Positions 53,070 to 62,051 of a stretch of 64,000 nt of DNA are shown here, piece by piece. This stretch comes from Pseudobacillus lumedeiriae (GTDB lineage Bacteria > Bacillota > Bacilli > Bacillales > Domibacillaceae). The stretch is from the NCBI RefSeq assembly GCF_044891285.1, contig NZ_JAUIYO010000014.1:3065-67064 (forward strand), written 5' to 3'. Position numbers and translations under genes: made by a program. The notes beneath the pieces are model-generated. The model did not search any database, was not told the origin of the DNA, and worked only from the letters and a program-made list of their open reading frames with translations. The number at the start of each line of letters is the position of its first letter. The stretch's first letter is position 1.

Positions 53070-53837
53070 GTGGGGAACCCAGAAACCACGGAGGAAATGC
53101 CTCTTACTGTGCCAGAAGAGGAACAAACAGTCGTTGAGCATTTAACTGAATTAAGAAAAACGTTGATCTATTCCGTTGCTTGTGTTCTTTTGTTATTCGT
53201 TTGTATGCTTTTATTTATGCATAAAATTATCCCATTCCTGTCTCATGAGCATAAGCTGGTCATGCTTGGGCCTCTTGAAGTGGTGAAACTCTATGCTGGT
53301 ATTGGTTTAGTGCTCGCACTCGGCTTGTCCGCTCCATTTATCTCCTGGCAGCTATGGCTGTTTTCACGGCCCGCTTTGACAAGGCAGGAAAGCAAAGCGG
53401 CCCTTCTGTTTTTACCGGCTATTTTCGGAAGCTTCTTGGCAGGAATCTCGTTTGGTTTTTATGTTGTTTTTCCGACGGTCTATTACTTTTTAATGGGGCT
53501 TGGGGAAAAAAACTTTGAAATGATGGTGACAGCGAAGGAGTATTTTCACTTTTTAGTGATGACGACTGTACCGATAGGGATTTTATTTGAAGTGCCGCTT
53601 TTATTAATGTTTTTAACAGCGATCCAGCTTGTGACACCTGCTAAACTAAAAAAAGCAAGAAAGTATGCGATACTTGTGCTTGCTGTGGTGTCTGCTTTAA
53701 TTACACCGCCTGATTTTCTTTCACAGCTGATCGTTCTCATTCCGCTTATTTTGCTGTATGAAACAGGGATCATGTTGTCTGCATTCACAGTAAAGTGGAT
53801 GAAACGCAGGCAAAATGCTCAAGCAAATGTCACATAA
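53070..53837 (+). CDS. tatC: Twin-arginine translocase subunit TatC
   Basis: A 255-residue protein with six membrane helices that recognises twin-arginine signal peptides. The family motifs VEHLTELRKTL at the start and FEVPLLLMFLTAIQLVTPAKLKKARKYAILVLAVVSALITPPDFLSQ near the end are intact. The GTG at 53070 behind AGGGGGTGA is preferred; a GTG at 53061 is in frame. No Tat substrate gene such as phoD or an efeUOB operon is next to it, unlike the two Tat pairs of B. subtilis. Confidence 0.92.
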   Translation: MGNPETTEEMPLTVPEEEQTVVEHLTELRKTLIYSVACVLLLFVCMLLFMHKIIPFLSHEHKLVMLGPLEVVKLYAGIGLVLALGLSAPFISWQLWLFSRPALTRQESKAALLFLPAIFGSFLAGISFGFYVVFPTVYYFLMGLGEKNFEMMVTAKEYFHFLVMTTVPIGILFEVPLLLMFLTAIQLVTPAKLKKARKYAILVLAVVSALITPPDFLSQLIVLIPLILLYETGIMLSAFTVKWMKRRQNAQANVT

Positions 53838-53861
53838 TGAAAATTGTTTGATAGAAGAAAA

Positions 53862-53978
53862 GGTTGACTCAAAAATAAATCATCTAACCCTGCCGCGCTA
53901 ATATACTGTATAGAGGAGGAACCAATATCTCCCATATATAATATATTGAAAATAAGGTTAGATTTTTTTGAGTCAGCC
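53862..53978. repeat. 117-bp element with long terminal inverted repeats
   Basis: GGTTGACTCAAAAA (53862-53875) pairs with the right end (53963-53978), and the next blocks ATCTAACC / GGTTAGAT also pair with a four-base offset. About 65 bases of centre contain GGAGG and AT-rich sequence. It may act as a terminator between tatC and the holin gene, or be a small MITE-like element. Confidence 0.5.
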
Positions 53979-53985
53979 TCTTTAT

Positions 53986-54327
53986 TTAGTCGGAGCTATC
54001 CTTTTTTTCCTTTTCCTCTTCCGTCGATATAAATGCACCCTTATGAGGGTCCCACTTTCTGCCGCTCTTTTGCTCGTTTAATCCATAAATCGTATGATGA
54101 ATTAAATCCCTAGATACCACGGTTGCGCCCGTTACGAGTATCCCTTGAACGACAGATTCTATTGCAAAGCCATAATGCAGCAGACAGGCGATAACAGCAA
54201 AAGATAATTTTATCCAAGCATGGCTCCAAAAAGGTATATGAGGTGTTTGTCTTAAGAGCAAACCGATAAAATACAACACAGGAACTAAAATGAACGCATC
54301 GGACCTAATATACATATGAAAATCCAT
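53986..54327 (-). CDS. Phage-holin-family protein (Phage_holin_5_2-like)
   Basis: A 113-residue membrane protein with three hydrophobic segments. ILVPVLYFIGLLLRQTPHIP...WIKLSFAVIACLLHYGFAIESVVQGILVTGATVVSRDLIHHTIYG follows the pattern of holins in phage lysis cassettes. No endolysin or phage gene lies beside it. I chose the ATG at 54327 behind GGGAGAGAAGACAG; the frame is open to 54417. Confidence 0.75.
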   Translation of the reverse strand: MDFHMYIRSDAFILVPVLYFIGLLLRQTPHIPFWSHAWIKLSFAVIACLLHYGFAIESVVQGILVTGATVVSRDLIHHTIYGLNEQKSGRKWDPHKGAFISTEEEKEKKDSSD

Positions 54328-54494
54328 CTGTCTTCTCTCCCTGAAGTTCTTAGGCAGTACAAATAAACCTGAAATAATATATTCCAAGCCTCGACTCTTT
54401 GTGTGTTTATTTACCACATAAAATGTGATTAATTAAGAATGAAAAAGAAGACTTTTCCGAATATGTAAAAACGATCCCGTTTCAATGGGGATCG

Positions 54495-54737
54495 TCATTT
54501 CTCGCCAAATTTCATAAATGTCATTTCATCTTCGACCAATCCGCAGACAGCGCATTGGATTCTTCGTGCCGGACCATTATAAACGGTATGAAGAGGGCCT
54601 GGATTGTCGGTACTTTCAAAACGTTCGATGACTTCTCCCGTCTGAGGGTCTAATCTGACTGCATGGGCAACTTGTTCAACAATATTAAATCTGGACCGGT
54701 TCGTTTTGCAGTTTGGACAACAGTATCGAGTACTCAT
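54495..54737 (-). CDS. Small zinc-ribbon protein
   Basis: An 80-residue protein with CPNCKTNRSRF at the N-terminus and CAVCGLVEDE near the C-terminus, which would form one zinc ribbon around a central 40-residue strand region. I recognise no named family. AGGAGGTTCTT precedes the ATG on the minus strand. It is flanked by terminators and appears monocistronic. Confidence 0.65.
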   Translation of the reverse strand: MSTRYCCPNCKTNRSRFNIVEQVAHAVRLDPQTGEVIERFESTDNPGPLHTVYNGPARRIQCAVCGLVEDEMTFMKFGEK

Positions 54738-54811
54738 AAGAACCTCCTATTCTACATGTTAGTAAGTATGATGCCCAAAAACAGTAATGATTATGAAGTC
54801 TCTATGTGAAC

Positions 54812-54846
54812 AAGGCTGTCCCATTAAGCAGGGACAGCCTTTTTGC
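54812..54846. terminator. Terminator between ABC-F and zinc-ribbon genes
   Basis: AAGGCTGTCCC (54812-54822) pairs with GGGACAGCCTT (54831-54841), followed by TTT. Confidence 0.85.
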
Positions 54847-54859
54847 ATGGATTGAATGA

Positions 54860-56488
54860 TCAACCGACGTGTTGATACATTTCTTTTACTTGTTTTTGCA
54901 AGTCAGCGTTCTCTAAATATTCATCGTAAGTCATCTCTTTATCGATCAGTCCGTTCGGCGTAATATCCATGATCCGGTTGGCGATCGTTTGGATGAATTG
55001 ATGGTCATGAGAAGCGAAAATCATAGACCCTTTAAAATTCGATAAACCATTATTTAAAGCAGTGATAGATTCAAGGTCTAAATGGTTTGTCGGCTCATCT
55101 AACAGCAGGACATTCGCACCTGAAAGCATCATTTTTGATAGCATACAGCGTACTTTTTCTCCTCCCGATAAGACATTCGCTTTTTTTAGGGCTTCTTCAC
55201 CAGAGAAAAGCATGCGTCCTAAAAATCCGCGCAGGAAGCTTTCACTTTCATCTTCAGGAGAATACTGGCGCAGCCACTCAACTAGTGTTAATTCTGAGCC
55301 GTCGAAGTAATTACTGTTGTCTTTCGGAAAGTATGATTGGCTCGTTGTAACGCCCCATTTGTACGTTCCACTGTCTGCTTCCATTTCACCGGCTAAGATT
55401 TTGAACAGCGTTGTTTTAGCGAGCTCGTTCGTTCCAACGAGAGCGATCTTATCATCTTTATTCATAATAAAGCTGAGATTATCTAATACTTTGACGCCAT
55501 CAATCGTTTTTGTCAGCCCTTCTACACGAAGAAGGTCATTCCCGATTTCACGTTCTGGTTTAAAGTGGACGTACGGATATTTACGGGAAGAAGGCTGAAT
55601 ATCGTCCAGTGTGATTTTGTCAAGAAGCTTCTTCCGGGATGTCGCTTGCTTCGACTTTGACGCATTGGCACTAAAGCGGGCAATGAACGCTTGCAGTTCT
55701 TTAATCTTTTCTTCTTTCTTTTTATTCGCATCTTGTGCCATTCTTGATGCGAGCTGGCTTGATTCATACCAGAAGTCATAGTTACCAACATAAATTTGGA
55801 TCTTACCGAAATCAAGGTCGGCAATGTGTGTACATACTTTGTTTAAGAAGTGACGGTCATGGGAAACGACAATAACCGTGTTTTCAAAGTGGATTAAAAA
55901 ATCCTCCAGCCATTGAATCGCTTGGATATCCAAATGGTTCGTCGGCTCGTCCAGCAGTAAGACATCCGGCTTTCCAAAAAGAGCCTGTGCCAATAACACT
56001 TTTACTTTTTCAGAACCAGTTAATTCCGCCATTTTTTTCGTATGAAGGTCTTCAGACACGCCAAGGCCTTTTAAAAGAATAGCGGCTTCAGATTCTGCTT
56101 CCCAGCCGTTTAATTCAGCAAACTCGCCCTCAAGCTCCGCCGCTTTCATGCCGTCTTCATCTGTAAAGTCTGCTTTCATGTAAATCGCATCTTTTTCCTG
56201 CATAACTTCATAAAGACGTGTATGCCCCATAATGACTGTTTTTAATACTTCTTCTTCTTCATATTCAAAGTGGTTCTGTTTTAACACAGCCATACGGGAG
56301 CCTGGTGTCATGGAAACATGGCCCGTTTGAGACTCTAATTCTCCTGATAAAATTTTCAGGAACGTAGATTTTCCAGCTCCGTTTGCCCCAATTAACCCGT
56401 AACAGTTCCCCGGAGTAAATTTAATGTTAATATCTTCGAATAATTTCTTATCGCCGAAGCGTAAACTGACATCTTGTACAGTAATCAA
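54860..56488 (-). CDS. ABC-F family ATPase (YkpA-like)
   Basis: A 542-residue soluble protein with two nucleotide-binding domains and no membrane part; ABC-F proteins act on ribosomes. First domain: Walker A GANGAGKST, signature LTGSEKVKVLLAQALF (a degenerate LSGG), Walker B LLLDEPTNHLD. Second domain: Walker A variant GTNELAKTT, signature LSGGEKVR, Walker B again with DEPTNHLD. The non-standard second Walker A keeps its lysine and, from memory, occurs in the YkpA group. The inter-domain linker is about 60-80 residues. AAATGGAGGACGAAC precedes the ATG. Confidence 0.9.
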   Translation of the reverse strand: MITVQDVSLRFGDKKLFEDINIKFTPGNCYGLIGANGAGKSTFLKILSGELESQTGHVSMTPGSRMAVLKQNHFEYEEEEVLKTVIMGHTRLYEVMQEKDAIYMKADFTDEDGMKAAELEGEFAELNGWEAESEAAILLKGLGVSEDLHTKKMAELTGSEKVKVLLAQALFGKPDVLLLDEPTNHLDIQAIQWLEDFLIHFENTVIVVSHDRHFLNKVCTHIADLDFGKIQIYVGNYDFWYESSQLASRMAQDANKKKEEKIKELQAFIARFSANASKSKQATSRKKLLDKITLDDIQPSSRKYPYVHFKPEREIGNDLLRVEGLTKTIDGVKVLDNLSFIMNKDDKIALVGTNELAKTTLFKILAGEMEADSGTYKWGVTTSQSYFPKDNSNYFDGSELTLVEWLRQYSPEDESESFLRGFLGRMLFSGEEALKKANVLSGGEKVRCMLSKMMLSGANVLLLDEPTNHLDLESITALNNGLSNFKGSMIFASHDHQFIQTIANRIMDITPNGLIDKEMTYDEYLENADLQKQVKEMYQHVG

Positions 56489-56737
56489 TATTGTTCGTCC
56501 TCCATTTATCTATAATCGTATCGATTATATCATCTTATAGAAGGAAAGGGGAAGGTTGTTCTGCATAGCAGTTCAAAGACTTTTATGCACGAAACCCGTC
56601 AAGCGTATCAAGAGCAGCGGCAGGGAACATTCTTGAAGCATAAATATTTAAATGAAAATAATTCTTAAATCAAGGCACATGTACGCATAGTTGGCATATG
56701 AATGAGTATGTGAAAAAACAAAATGATTTTTCCGGCC

Positions 56738-56761
56738 ATATATCTCTAATTAGAGATATAT
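56738..56761. promoter_or_regulatory. Perfect palindrome resembling an MhqR-type operator
   Basis: ATATATCTCTAA (56738-56749) is followed directly by its exact reverse complement (to 56761). MhqR of B. subtilis binds TATCTCgaattcGAGATA-like palindromes, and its regulon contains a DoxX gene (mhqP). This site lies 100 bases before a DoxX gene. Bases 56489-56737 show no gene. Confidence 0.6.
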
Positions 56762-56860
56762 CAATATGAGGTTTGGAGGGAGGGTGTGAAAATATTTAAT
56801 CAGCTTGTGAGAGAACAGAGCTCTTTCAGGAACTTTAAAAATTATTAGGAGGAATGGAAC

Positions 56861-57256
56861 ATGGTAGACATGGGATTATTACTGATTCGTTTAGTGATCG
56901 GTTTAGCTTTTGTAGGACACGGTGCTCAAAAACTATTTGGCTGGTTTGGAGGATATGGTTTAAAAGGAACGGGGGGCTGGTTCGAATCTATTGGTATGAA
57001 ACCTGGAATCATAATGGCGTTATTGGCTGGTCTAGCAGAGTTCGCAGGCGGAGCAATGTTTGCACTGGGACTTTTCACGCCCCTTGCTGGAGTAATCATT
57101 GCTGGAACGATGTTCATGGCTATTGTTAAAGTTCATGGCCAGAATGGATTTTGGGCTGCGCAAAATGGTTATGAGTATAACTTAGTATTGATAGCAGCTG
57201 CCATTGGTGTCGGAATGATTGGTCCTGGTCAATATGCTTTGGATGCTCTCTTGTAA
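56861..57256 (+). CDS. DoxX-family membrane protein (MhqP-like)
   Basis: A 131-residue protein with four membrane helices. LLLIRLVIGLAFVGHGAQKLFGWFGGYGLKGTGGWFESIGMKPG is the DoxX signature, and GLAEFAGGAMFALGLFTPLAG follows. Such proteins in Bacillus respond to quinones and thiol stress, and B. subtilis mhqP is induced through MhqR. AGGAGGAATGGAAC precedes the ATG. A palindrome of MhqR type lies upstream. Confidence 0.88.
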   Translation: MVDMGLLLIRLVIGLAFVGHGAQKLFGWFGGYGLKGTGGWFESIGMKPGIIMALLAGLAEFAGGAMFALGLFTPLAGVIIAGTMFMAIVKVHGQNGFWAAQNGYEYNLVLIAAAIGVGMIGPGQYALDALL

Positions 57257-57413
57257 GAAAGTAACAGGTGAAGTGAGTCATTCCTATTGTTGAGGAATTT
57301 AATAAGTTAATGTGTAAAAGAATTTCAAATGCAGAACTTATGCAAGTTATGAAACCTTTTTTGTCATTCATTTCTAAATTAAACAGAGAATACTGTGCAG
57401 ATCATGATGTACT

Positions 57414-57458
57414 AAAGGGATACACCCGGCTTTTTTTCACCAGTTGTATCCCTTTGTC
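57414..57458. terminator. Hairpin after the DoxX gene
   Basis: AAAGGGATACA (57414-57424) pairs with TGTATCCCTTT (57445-57455). Confidence 0.65.
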
Positions 57459-57497
57459 GATAGGTGTTCTTAATAGAACGCAATACATTTTTATCAC

Positions 57498-57674
57498 CTA
57501 TTTATAGGTGAATTCCCGCCCAAATTCGCTGCCAAGAAAGTGATCTTGAAATCGAAAAGAAAGGTGGTTTCCTACACCATGACAATGTTTGCAGACTCTG
57601 CTTGCGCGGAACCCTCTGATCAGAGGAACTCTTCCGAATCCATTGCACTCTTCACAAACCCGTTTATACGTCAT
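57498..57674 (-). CDS. DnaJ-type zinc-finger mini-protein
   Basis: A 58-residue protein with two CxxCxGxG-type repeats, CEECNGFG (about residue 7) and CKHCHGVG, one complete zinc site as in the DnaJ cysteine-rich domain or B. subtilis YuiA. The role is unknown. I chose the ATG at 57674 behind GAAAGGGGGAATTTG. It lies alone, divergent from the cysteine operon. Confidence 0.65.
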   Translation of the reverse strand: MTYKRVCEECNGFGRVPLIRGFRASRVCKHCHGVGNHLSFRFQDHFLGSEFGREFTYK

Positions 57675-57843
57675 CAAATTCCCCCTTTCAAAGGTAATCA
57701 ATGAACATGCTTTTTCTCATTATACCCACTAGACAGGCTGTTTAATCTGTAAGTTAATGAATCCCTATCTTCGTTCATCTCTAGGTTTCTTTATAAAACA
57801 TCTTCCGTTGTAAAATAAAAAGGAAATTATTTTAAAAATGGGT

Positions 57844-57871
57844 TTGACTTTAAGGAATTTTCTGATAAGAT
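57844..57871 (+). promoter_or_regulatory. Probable promoter of the sulfate assimilation operon
   Basis: TTGACT (57844-57849) and TAAGAT (57866-57871) are 16 bases apart, 35 bases before cysH. No S-box riboswitch or T-box is visible in the leader, which is too short for one. Confidence 0.45.
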
Positions 57872-57905
57872 TATCTATATTCATTAAATCCCATCTGTAA
57901 AGTAG

Positions 57906-58622
57906 GTGTTTGAAATAATTACATATCAACAGTGGAATGAAAATACGCTGCCCTCGTTTCCGGAAGACAGTGAGACAAAGGGGGCGTTAGAAACTCTTGA
58001 ATGGTCTTATAAGGAGTTCGGAGAGAATCTCGTCTATGCATGCAGCTTCGGGATCGAAGGGATTGTGCTGATTGATTTAATCTCCAAAGTAAAGCCTGAT
58101 GCGAATATTATTTTTTTAGATACAAATTACCACTTTAAAGAGACCTACGATATTATCGATGAAGTGAGAAAAAATTATCCGACGCTTCGGATTCATATTC
58201 AGCAGCCCGAATTAACCATTGAAGAGCAGAACACATCGTACGGCCAAGATTTATGGAAAACGGATCCGAATCAATGCTGTCACTTAAGAAAAATTAGTCC
58301 GCTGGAAAAAGCGCTCGATCCAGCCATTGCATGGATTTCCGGATTAAGAAGAGAGCAGTCGGAAACGAGAAAACATACGAATTTTTTAAATCAAGATCAC
58401 AGATTCAAAAAAGTGAAGGTATGTCCATTGATCCATTGGACATGGAAAGATGTATGGCGCTATGTCACGAAGCATGAACTTGCATACAACCGCCTGCACG
58501 ACCAAGGCTATCCAAGCATTGGCTGTGAAACATGTACAAAGCCAGCTTACTCCTTGGAAGATATGCGTTCTGGCAGATGGTCAGGTTCTGGAAAAACCGA
58601 ATGTGGACTGCATACGAATTAA
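57906..58622 (+). CDS. cysH: Adenylylsulfate/phosphoadenylylsulfate reductase
   Basis: A 238-residue thioredoxin-dependent reductase that makes sulfite from activated sulfate. The nucleotide-binding segment YACSFGIEGIVLIDLI and the cysteine pairs QCCHLRK and GCETC are present; the latter hold the [4Fe-4S] cluster found in APS-reducing Bacillus-type enzymes. The C-terminal KTECGLH carries the catalytic cysteine. GTG start at 57906, weak ribosome site. First gene of the operon; the sulfate permease cysP that follows it in B. subtilis is absent. Confidence 0.93.
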   Translation: MFEIITYQQWNENTLPSFPEDSETKGALETLEWSYKEFGENLVYACSFGIEGIVLIDLISKVKPDANIIFLDTNYHFKETYDIIDEVRKNYPTLRIHIQQPELTIEEQNTSYGQDLWKTDPNQCCHLRKISPLEKALDPAIAWISGLRREQSETRKHTNFLNQDHRFKKVKVCPLIHWTWKDVWRYVTKHELAYNRLHDQGYPSIGCETCTKPAYSLEDMRSGRWSGSGKTECGLHTN

Positions 58623-58683
58623 TTTTTTTTAGTTTTAATTCATAGTAATTTTATGTGTTTAATAAATTTAGGAGGGATATTTA

Positions 58684-59832
58684 ATGACTCAAAGTGTACC
58701 GCACGGAGGAAAATTAGTCCAATTATTTAATCCGGAGTTAAACATTGTAGATATTCATAAAGAAATTGAACTGGATCAGACTGCACTTAGTGATTTGGAA
58801 TTGATCGGAACAGGGGCTTACAGTCCGTTAACAGGTTTTTTAACGAGCAAAGATTACGAATCGGTTGTTTCGAATATTCGTCTGGGGGACGGAACCGTTT
58901 GGAGTCTGCCGATCACTCTTCCTGTGACGGAAGAAAAGGCTGCTTCACTCGCTGAAGGCGATCGTGTACTGCTCGTTCATAGCGGGGTTCCGTATGGCGT
59001 GCTGGATATTAAAGAGATTTATCGACCGGATCAGCAGCATGAAGCACAAGAGGTGTATAAGACGACCGATACTAATCATCCTGGGGTTAAGAAATTATTA
59101 GATCGAGGTTCTGTTTACGTTGGGGGACCGATTACATTGATTCGCCGTATTGAGCGAAGAGAGTTTAGCGAGTTTTACTTCGATCCGGCAGAAACGAGAG
59201 CCATTTTTAAAGAAAAAGGCTGGGAACGCATTGTCGGCTTTCAAACGAGAAATCCTGTTCACCGTGCCCATGAATATATTCAAAAAACAGCCCTTGAGAT
59301 TGTCGACGGTCTTCTATTAAACCCGCTCGTCGGTGAAACGAAATCGGATGATATTCCTGCGGATGTCCGAATGGAAAGCTATCAAGTACTGTTAAAAGAT
59401 TATTATCCACAAGATCGTGTGAAACTGGCTGTCTTCCCAGCTGCCATGCGTTATGCCGGTCCGAGAGAAGCCATTTTCCATGCGCTTGTCCGCAAGAATT
59501 ACGGATGCACACATTTTATTGTCGGCCGTGATCACGCTGGAGTCGGCAATTACTATGGCACGTATGACGCTCAAAAGATTTTTGGCCAGTTTACCGAAGA
59601 AGAAATCGGGATTACGCTGCTCTTTTTTGAACATAGCTTTTACTGCGAAAAATGCGAAAGCATGGCTTCTGCTAAAACGTGCCCGCATGATCAGGAGCAT
59701 CATGTGATTCTTTCAGGCACGAAAGTAAGAGAAATGCTGCGCGCTGGAGAGGTGCCGCCATCGACATTCAGCCGAAAAGAAGTCATTGAAGTGTTAATCC
59801 GCGGGCTTCGGATTAAGGAAACTGTACAATAG
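58684..59832 (+). CDS. sat: Sulfate adenylyltransferase (ATP sulfurylase)
   Basis: A 382-residue homodimeric-type ATP sulfurylase that makes APS from ATP and sulfate. Signature motifs GFQTRNPVHRAHEYIQ, the second GRDHAGVGNYYGTYDAQ and the zinc-binding C-terminal CxxCxxxxxxKTC (CEKCESMASAKTC) are intact. AGGAGGGATATTTA precedes the ATG. It lies 61 bases after cysH and 12 bases before cysC. Confidence 0.95.
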   Translation: MTQSVPHGGKLVQLFNPELNIVDIHKEIELDQTALSDLELIGTGAYSPLTGFLTSKDYESVVSNIRLGDGTVWSLPITLPVTEEKAASLAEGDRVLLVHSGVPYGVLDIKEIYRPDQQHEAQEVYKTTDTNHPGVKKLLDRGSVYVGGPITLIRRIERREFSEFYFDPAETRAIFKEKGWERIVGFQTRNPVHRAHEYIQKTALEIVDGLLLNPLVGETKSDDIPADVRMESYQVLLKDYYPQDRVKLAVFPAAMRYAGPREAIFHALVRKNYGCTHFIVGRDHAGVGNYYGTYDAQKIFGQFTEEEIGITLLFFEHSFYCEKCESMASAKTCPHDQEHHVILSGTKVREMLRAGEVPPSTFSRKEVIEVLIRGLRIKETVQ

Positions 59833-59844
59833 GAGGGGAAAAGA

Positions 59845-60438
59845 ATGAGTACGAATATCGTTTGGCACGATCAAGCGTTGACAAAGCATGATCAGCGGAT
59901 AAAAAATAAGCACCATAGCGCCGTCTTTTGGTTTACCGGCTTATCAGGGTCAGGAAAATCGACGGTTGCCAATGCAGCAGCGAAACGGCTTCACGAGCTT
60001 GGTGTGAACACATATGTACTTGATGGCGATAATATCAGGCACGGATTAAATAAAGATCTGGGTTTTTCAGATGAAGACAGACAAGAAAATATCCGCCGCA
60101 TTGGTGAAGTAGCTAAATTATTTGTCGACAGCGGTCAGCTGGTATTTACCGCATTTATTTCGCCGTTTAAGGAAGATCGGGAAACGGTTCGCCAGCTGCT
60201 TGAACAAGATGAATTTATTGAAGTGTTCGTCAGCTGTCCGCTCGAGGAGTGTGAGGAACGTGATCCAAAAGGACTTTATAAAAAAGCGCGAAATGGAGAA
60301 ATCCCTGAATTCACTGGCATTTCCTCACCATATGAAGCACCAGATGCGCCGGAACTTATTTTAGAGACAAATCGCTACTCAGTAGATGAATGCGTCGATC
60401 AGCTGATTAATTTTATTAAAGAAAATAACTGGCTATAG
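59845..60438 (+). CDS. cysC: Adenylylsulfate kinase
   Basis: A 197-residue kinase that phosphorylates APS to PAPS. P-loop GLSGSGKST at about 33-41, DGDNIRHGLNKDLGFSDEDRQENIRRIGEVAKL and the lid region DPKGLYKKARNGEIPEFTGI are complete. As CysH looks like the APS-using type, PAPS could serve other reactions or regulation. AGGAGGGGAAAAGA precedes the ATG. Confidence 0.95.
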   Translation: MSTNIVWHDQALTKHDQRIKNKHHSAVFWFTGLSGSGKSTVANAAAKRLHELGVNTYVLDGDNIRHGLNKDLGFSDEDRQENIRRIGEVAKLFVDSGQLVFTAFISPFKEDRETVRQLLEQDEFIEVFVSCPLEECEERDPKGLYKKARNGEIPEFTGISSPYEAPDAPELILETNRYSVDECVDQLINFIKENNWL

Positions 60439-60513
60439 CACAAACATGCAAAGAAATACAGCGGGTTCCTATTCCCGCTGTTGCTTGAAAGAAATAAATT
60501 GGAGGTGGCCAAT

Positions 60514-61293
60514 ATGGCAAAAGTGTGGTTAGTAGGAGCGGGCCCCGGCGATCCGGACTTAATTACGGTGAAAGGCTTAAAGGCCATTAAAGAAGCAGAT
60601 GTTATTTTATATGATCGGTTAATCGGCGCGGAATTGCTGGAATATGCGAAGCCGGAAGCAGAATTAATTTTTTGTGGAAAGCTGCCGGATCATCACCATC
60701 TCCAGCAGGAAACGATCAATTACCTGCTCGTTAAACATGCGAAGCAAGGAAAAAACGTCGTTAGGTTAAAAGGCGGAGATCCATTTGTGTTTGGACGCGG
60801 CGGCGAAGAAGCTGTGTTTCTTGCCGAGCATGGCGTTCCTTTCGAAATCATTCCAGGCATTACTTCTGGAATTGCTGCTCCTGCTTATGCCGGCATTCCT
60901 GTTACTCACCGTGACCACAGTGCTTCTTTTGCCATTGTTACCGGCCATCGCCGCGAAGGGGAAAATGAGGAATTGAAGTGGTCAGCTTTAGCGAATGGCA
61001 TCGATACGATTGCGATTTATATGGGGGTAAAAAACCTTCCTTATATTCAAGAAAAGCTGATGACACATGGTAAATCTCCGCAAACGCCCGCCGCTTTAAT
61101 TCATTGGGGAACAACGAAGGAACAAAGAACGGTGACAGGCACACTTGGAACGATTGGGGATGTGGCGAGAAAAGAAGGGATAACCAACCCAAGCATGATT
61201 ATCATTGGAGAGGTTGTGCAGATGAGGGAGAAGATTCAATGGTTTAATGAATGGGATGCCCGTACAGCACTAGCAGCAGGTGCTGATCAATGA
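60514..61293 (+). CDS. Uroporphyrinogen-III C-methyltransferase (YlnD-like)
   Basis: A 259-residue SAM-dependent methyltransferase for the first siroheme step, two methylations giving precorrin-2. VWLVGAGPGDPDLITVKG, DVILYDRL, RLKGGDPFVFGRGGEEA and the PGITSGIAAPAYAGIPVTHR motif are typical. Siroheme is the cofactor of sulfite reductase, which explains the place in this operon. I chose the ATG at 60514 with GGAGGTGGCC; the last four bases overlap sirB. Confidence 0.94.
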   Translation: MAKVWLVGAGPGDPDLITVKGLKAIKEADVILYDRLIGAELLEYAKPEAELIFCGKLPDHHHLQQETINYLLVKHAKQGKNVVRLKGGDPFVFGRGGEEAVFLAEHGVPFEIIPGITSGIAAPAYAGIPVTHRDHSASFAIVTGHRREGENEELKWSALANGIDTIAIYMGVKNLPYIQEKLMTHGKSPQTPAALIHWGTTKEQRTVTGTLGTIGDVARKEGITNPSMIIIGEVVQMREKIQWFNEWDARTALAAGADQ

Positions 61294-62051
61294 AAGCCGT
61301 TCTCTATATTTGCCATGGCAGCCGGATAAAGAAGGGTCGGGACGAAGCGCTTGCTTTTATTGAGCAGACCATACCATTTATGGATGTGCCGATCCAAGAG
61401 GCGTGTTTTTTGGAGCTGGCTCACCCGACGATTGAGCAGGGAATCACCCGCTGTGTAGAACGCGGAGCAACGGAAATCATTGTTTTTCCATTCTTACTGC
61501 TTGCGGCGGGTCATGCGAAGAAAGATATTCCAATGGAGCTGGAGAGGGCAAGGTTTAAATTTCCCTCTGTAACCTTCCGTTATGCAAAGCCGCTCGGTGT
61601 TCACGAAGCGATGGTTGATATATTAGTGGAGCGGATGAAGGAAACGGGTCAGCCTATTTTACCTAGTGCGTCTGTATTAATTGTCGGGCGGGGAAGCAGT
61701 GATCCGCAGATCCTTGATGATTTTGCGAGGATTCGCGATTTGTTCCGTCATAAAACCAAGATAAGAGATGTGAATATTGGATATTTGGCAGCAGCTTCCC
61801 CTTCATTTAAAGAAGAACTGGAGCGGCTCCATCGTCAACACCCGGTCCAGTTATGGGTGCTGCCTTATCTATTATTTACAGGGGTTTTGTCCAAAAAAAT
61901 GGAAAAAGAAATTACGCTTCTTCATTCACCGGAATCTATCATTTTAACGAAATGTCTCGGTTATCATTCGTCCATCAGAAAAATTATGAATGACCGTATT
62001 AAAGAAGCAGATTCAACAGGAGGACATCAGTATGTTTCCAATCATGGTTGA
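61290..62051 (+). CDS. sirB: Sirohydrochlorin ferrochelatase (SirB/YlnE)
   Basis: A 253-residue CbiX/SirB protein that inserts iron into sirohydrochlorin. The two repeated halves each begin with the chelatase motif: YICHGSRIKKGRDEA at the N-terminus and IVGRGSSDP in the second half; PFLLLAAGHAKKDIP carries the metal-binding histidine of the first half. The second-half counterpart has lost it (LPYLLFTGVLSKKM), as in other SirB proteins. Coupled to its neighbours by 4- and 20-base overlaps. Confidence 0.92.
   Translation: MKAVLYICHGSRIKKGRDEALAFIEQTIPFMDVPIQEACFLELAHPTIEQGITRCVERGATEIIVFPFLLLAAGHAKKDIPMELERARFKFPSVTFRYAKPLGVHEAMVDILVERMKETGQPILPSASVLIVGRGSSDPQILDDFARIRDLFRHKTKIRDVNIGYLAAASPSFKEELERLHRQHPVQLWVLPYLLFTGVLSKKMEKEITLLHSPESIILTKCLGYHSSIRKIMNDRIKEADSTGGHQYVSNHG

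Noticed and set aside
57310..57507. 65-codon plus-strand frame between DoxX and the DnaJ-type gene
   Set aside because: No ribosome site; it runs across a terminator hairpin and shows no family features.
57700..57905. Possible S-box or T-box leader before cysH
   Set aside because: The leader after the likely promoter is about 30 bases, and no S-box or T-box motifs were found.
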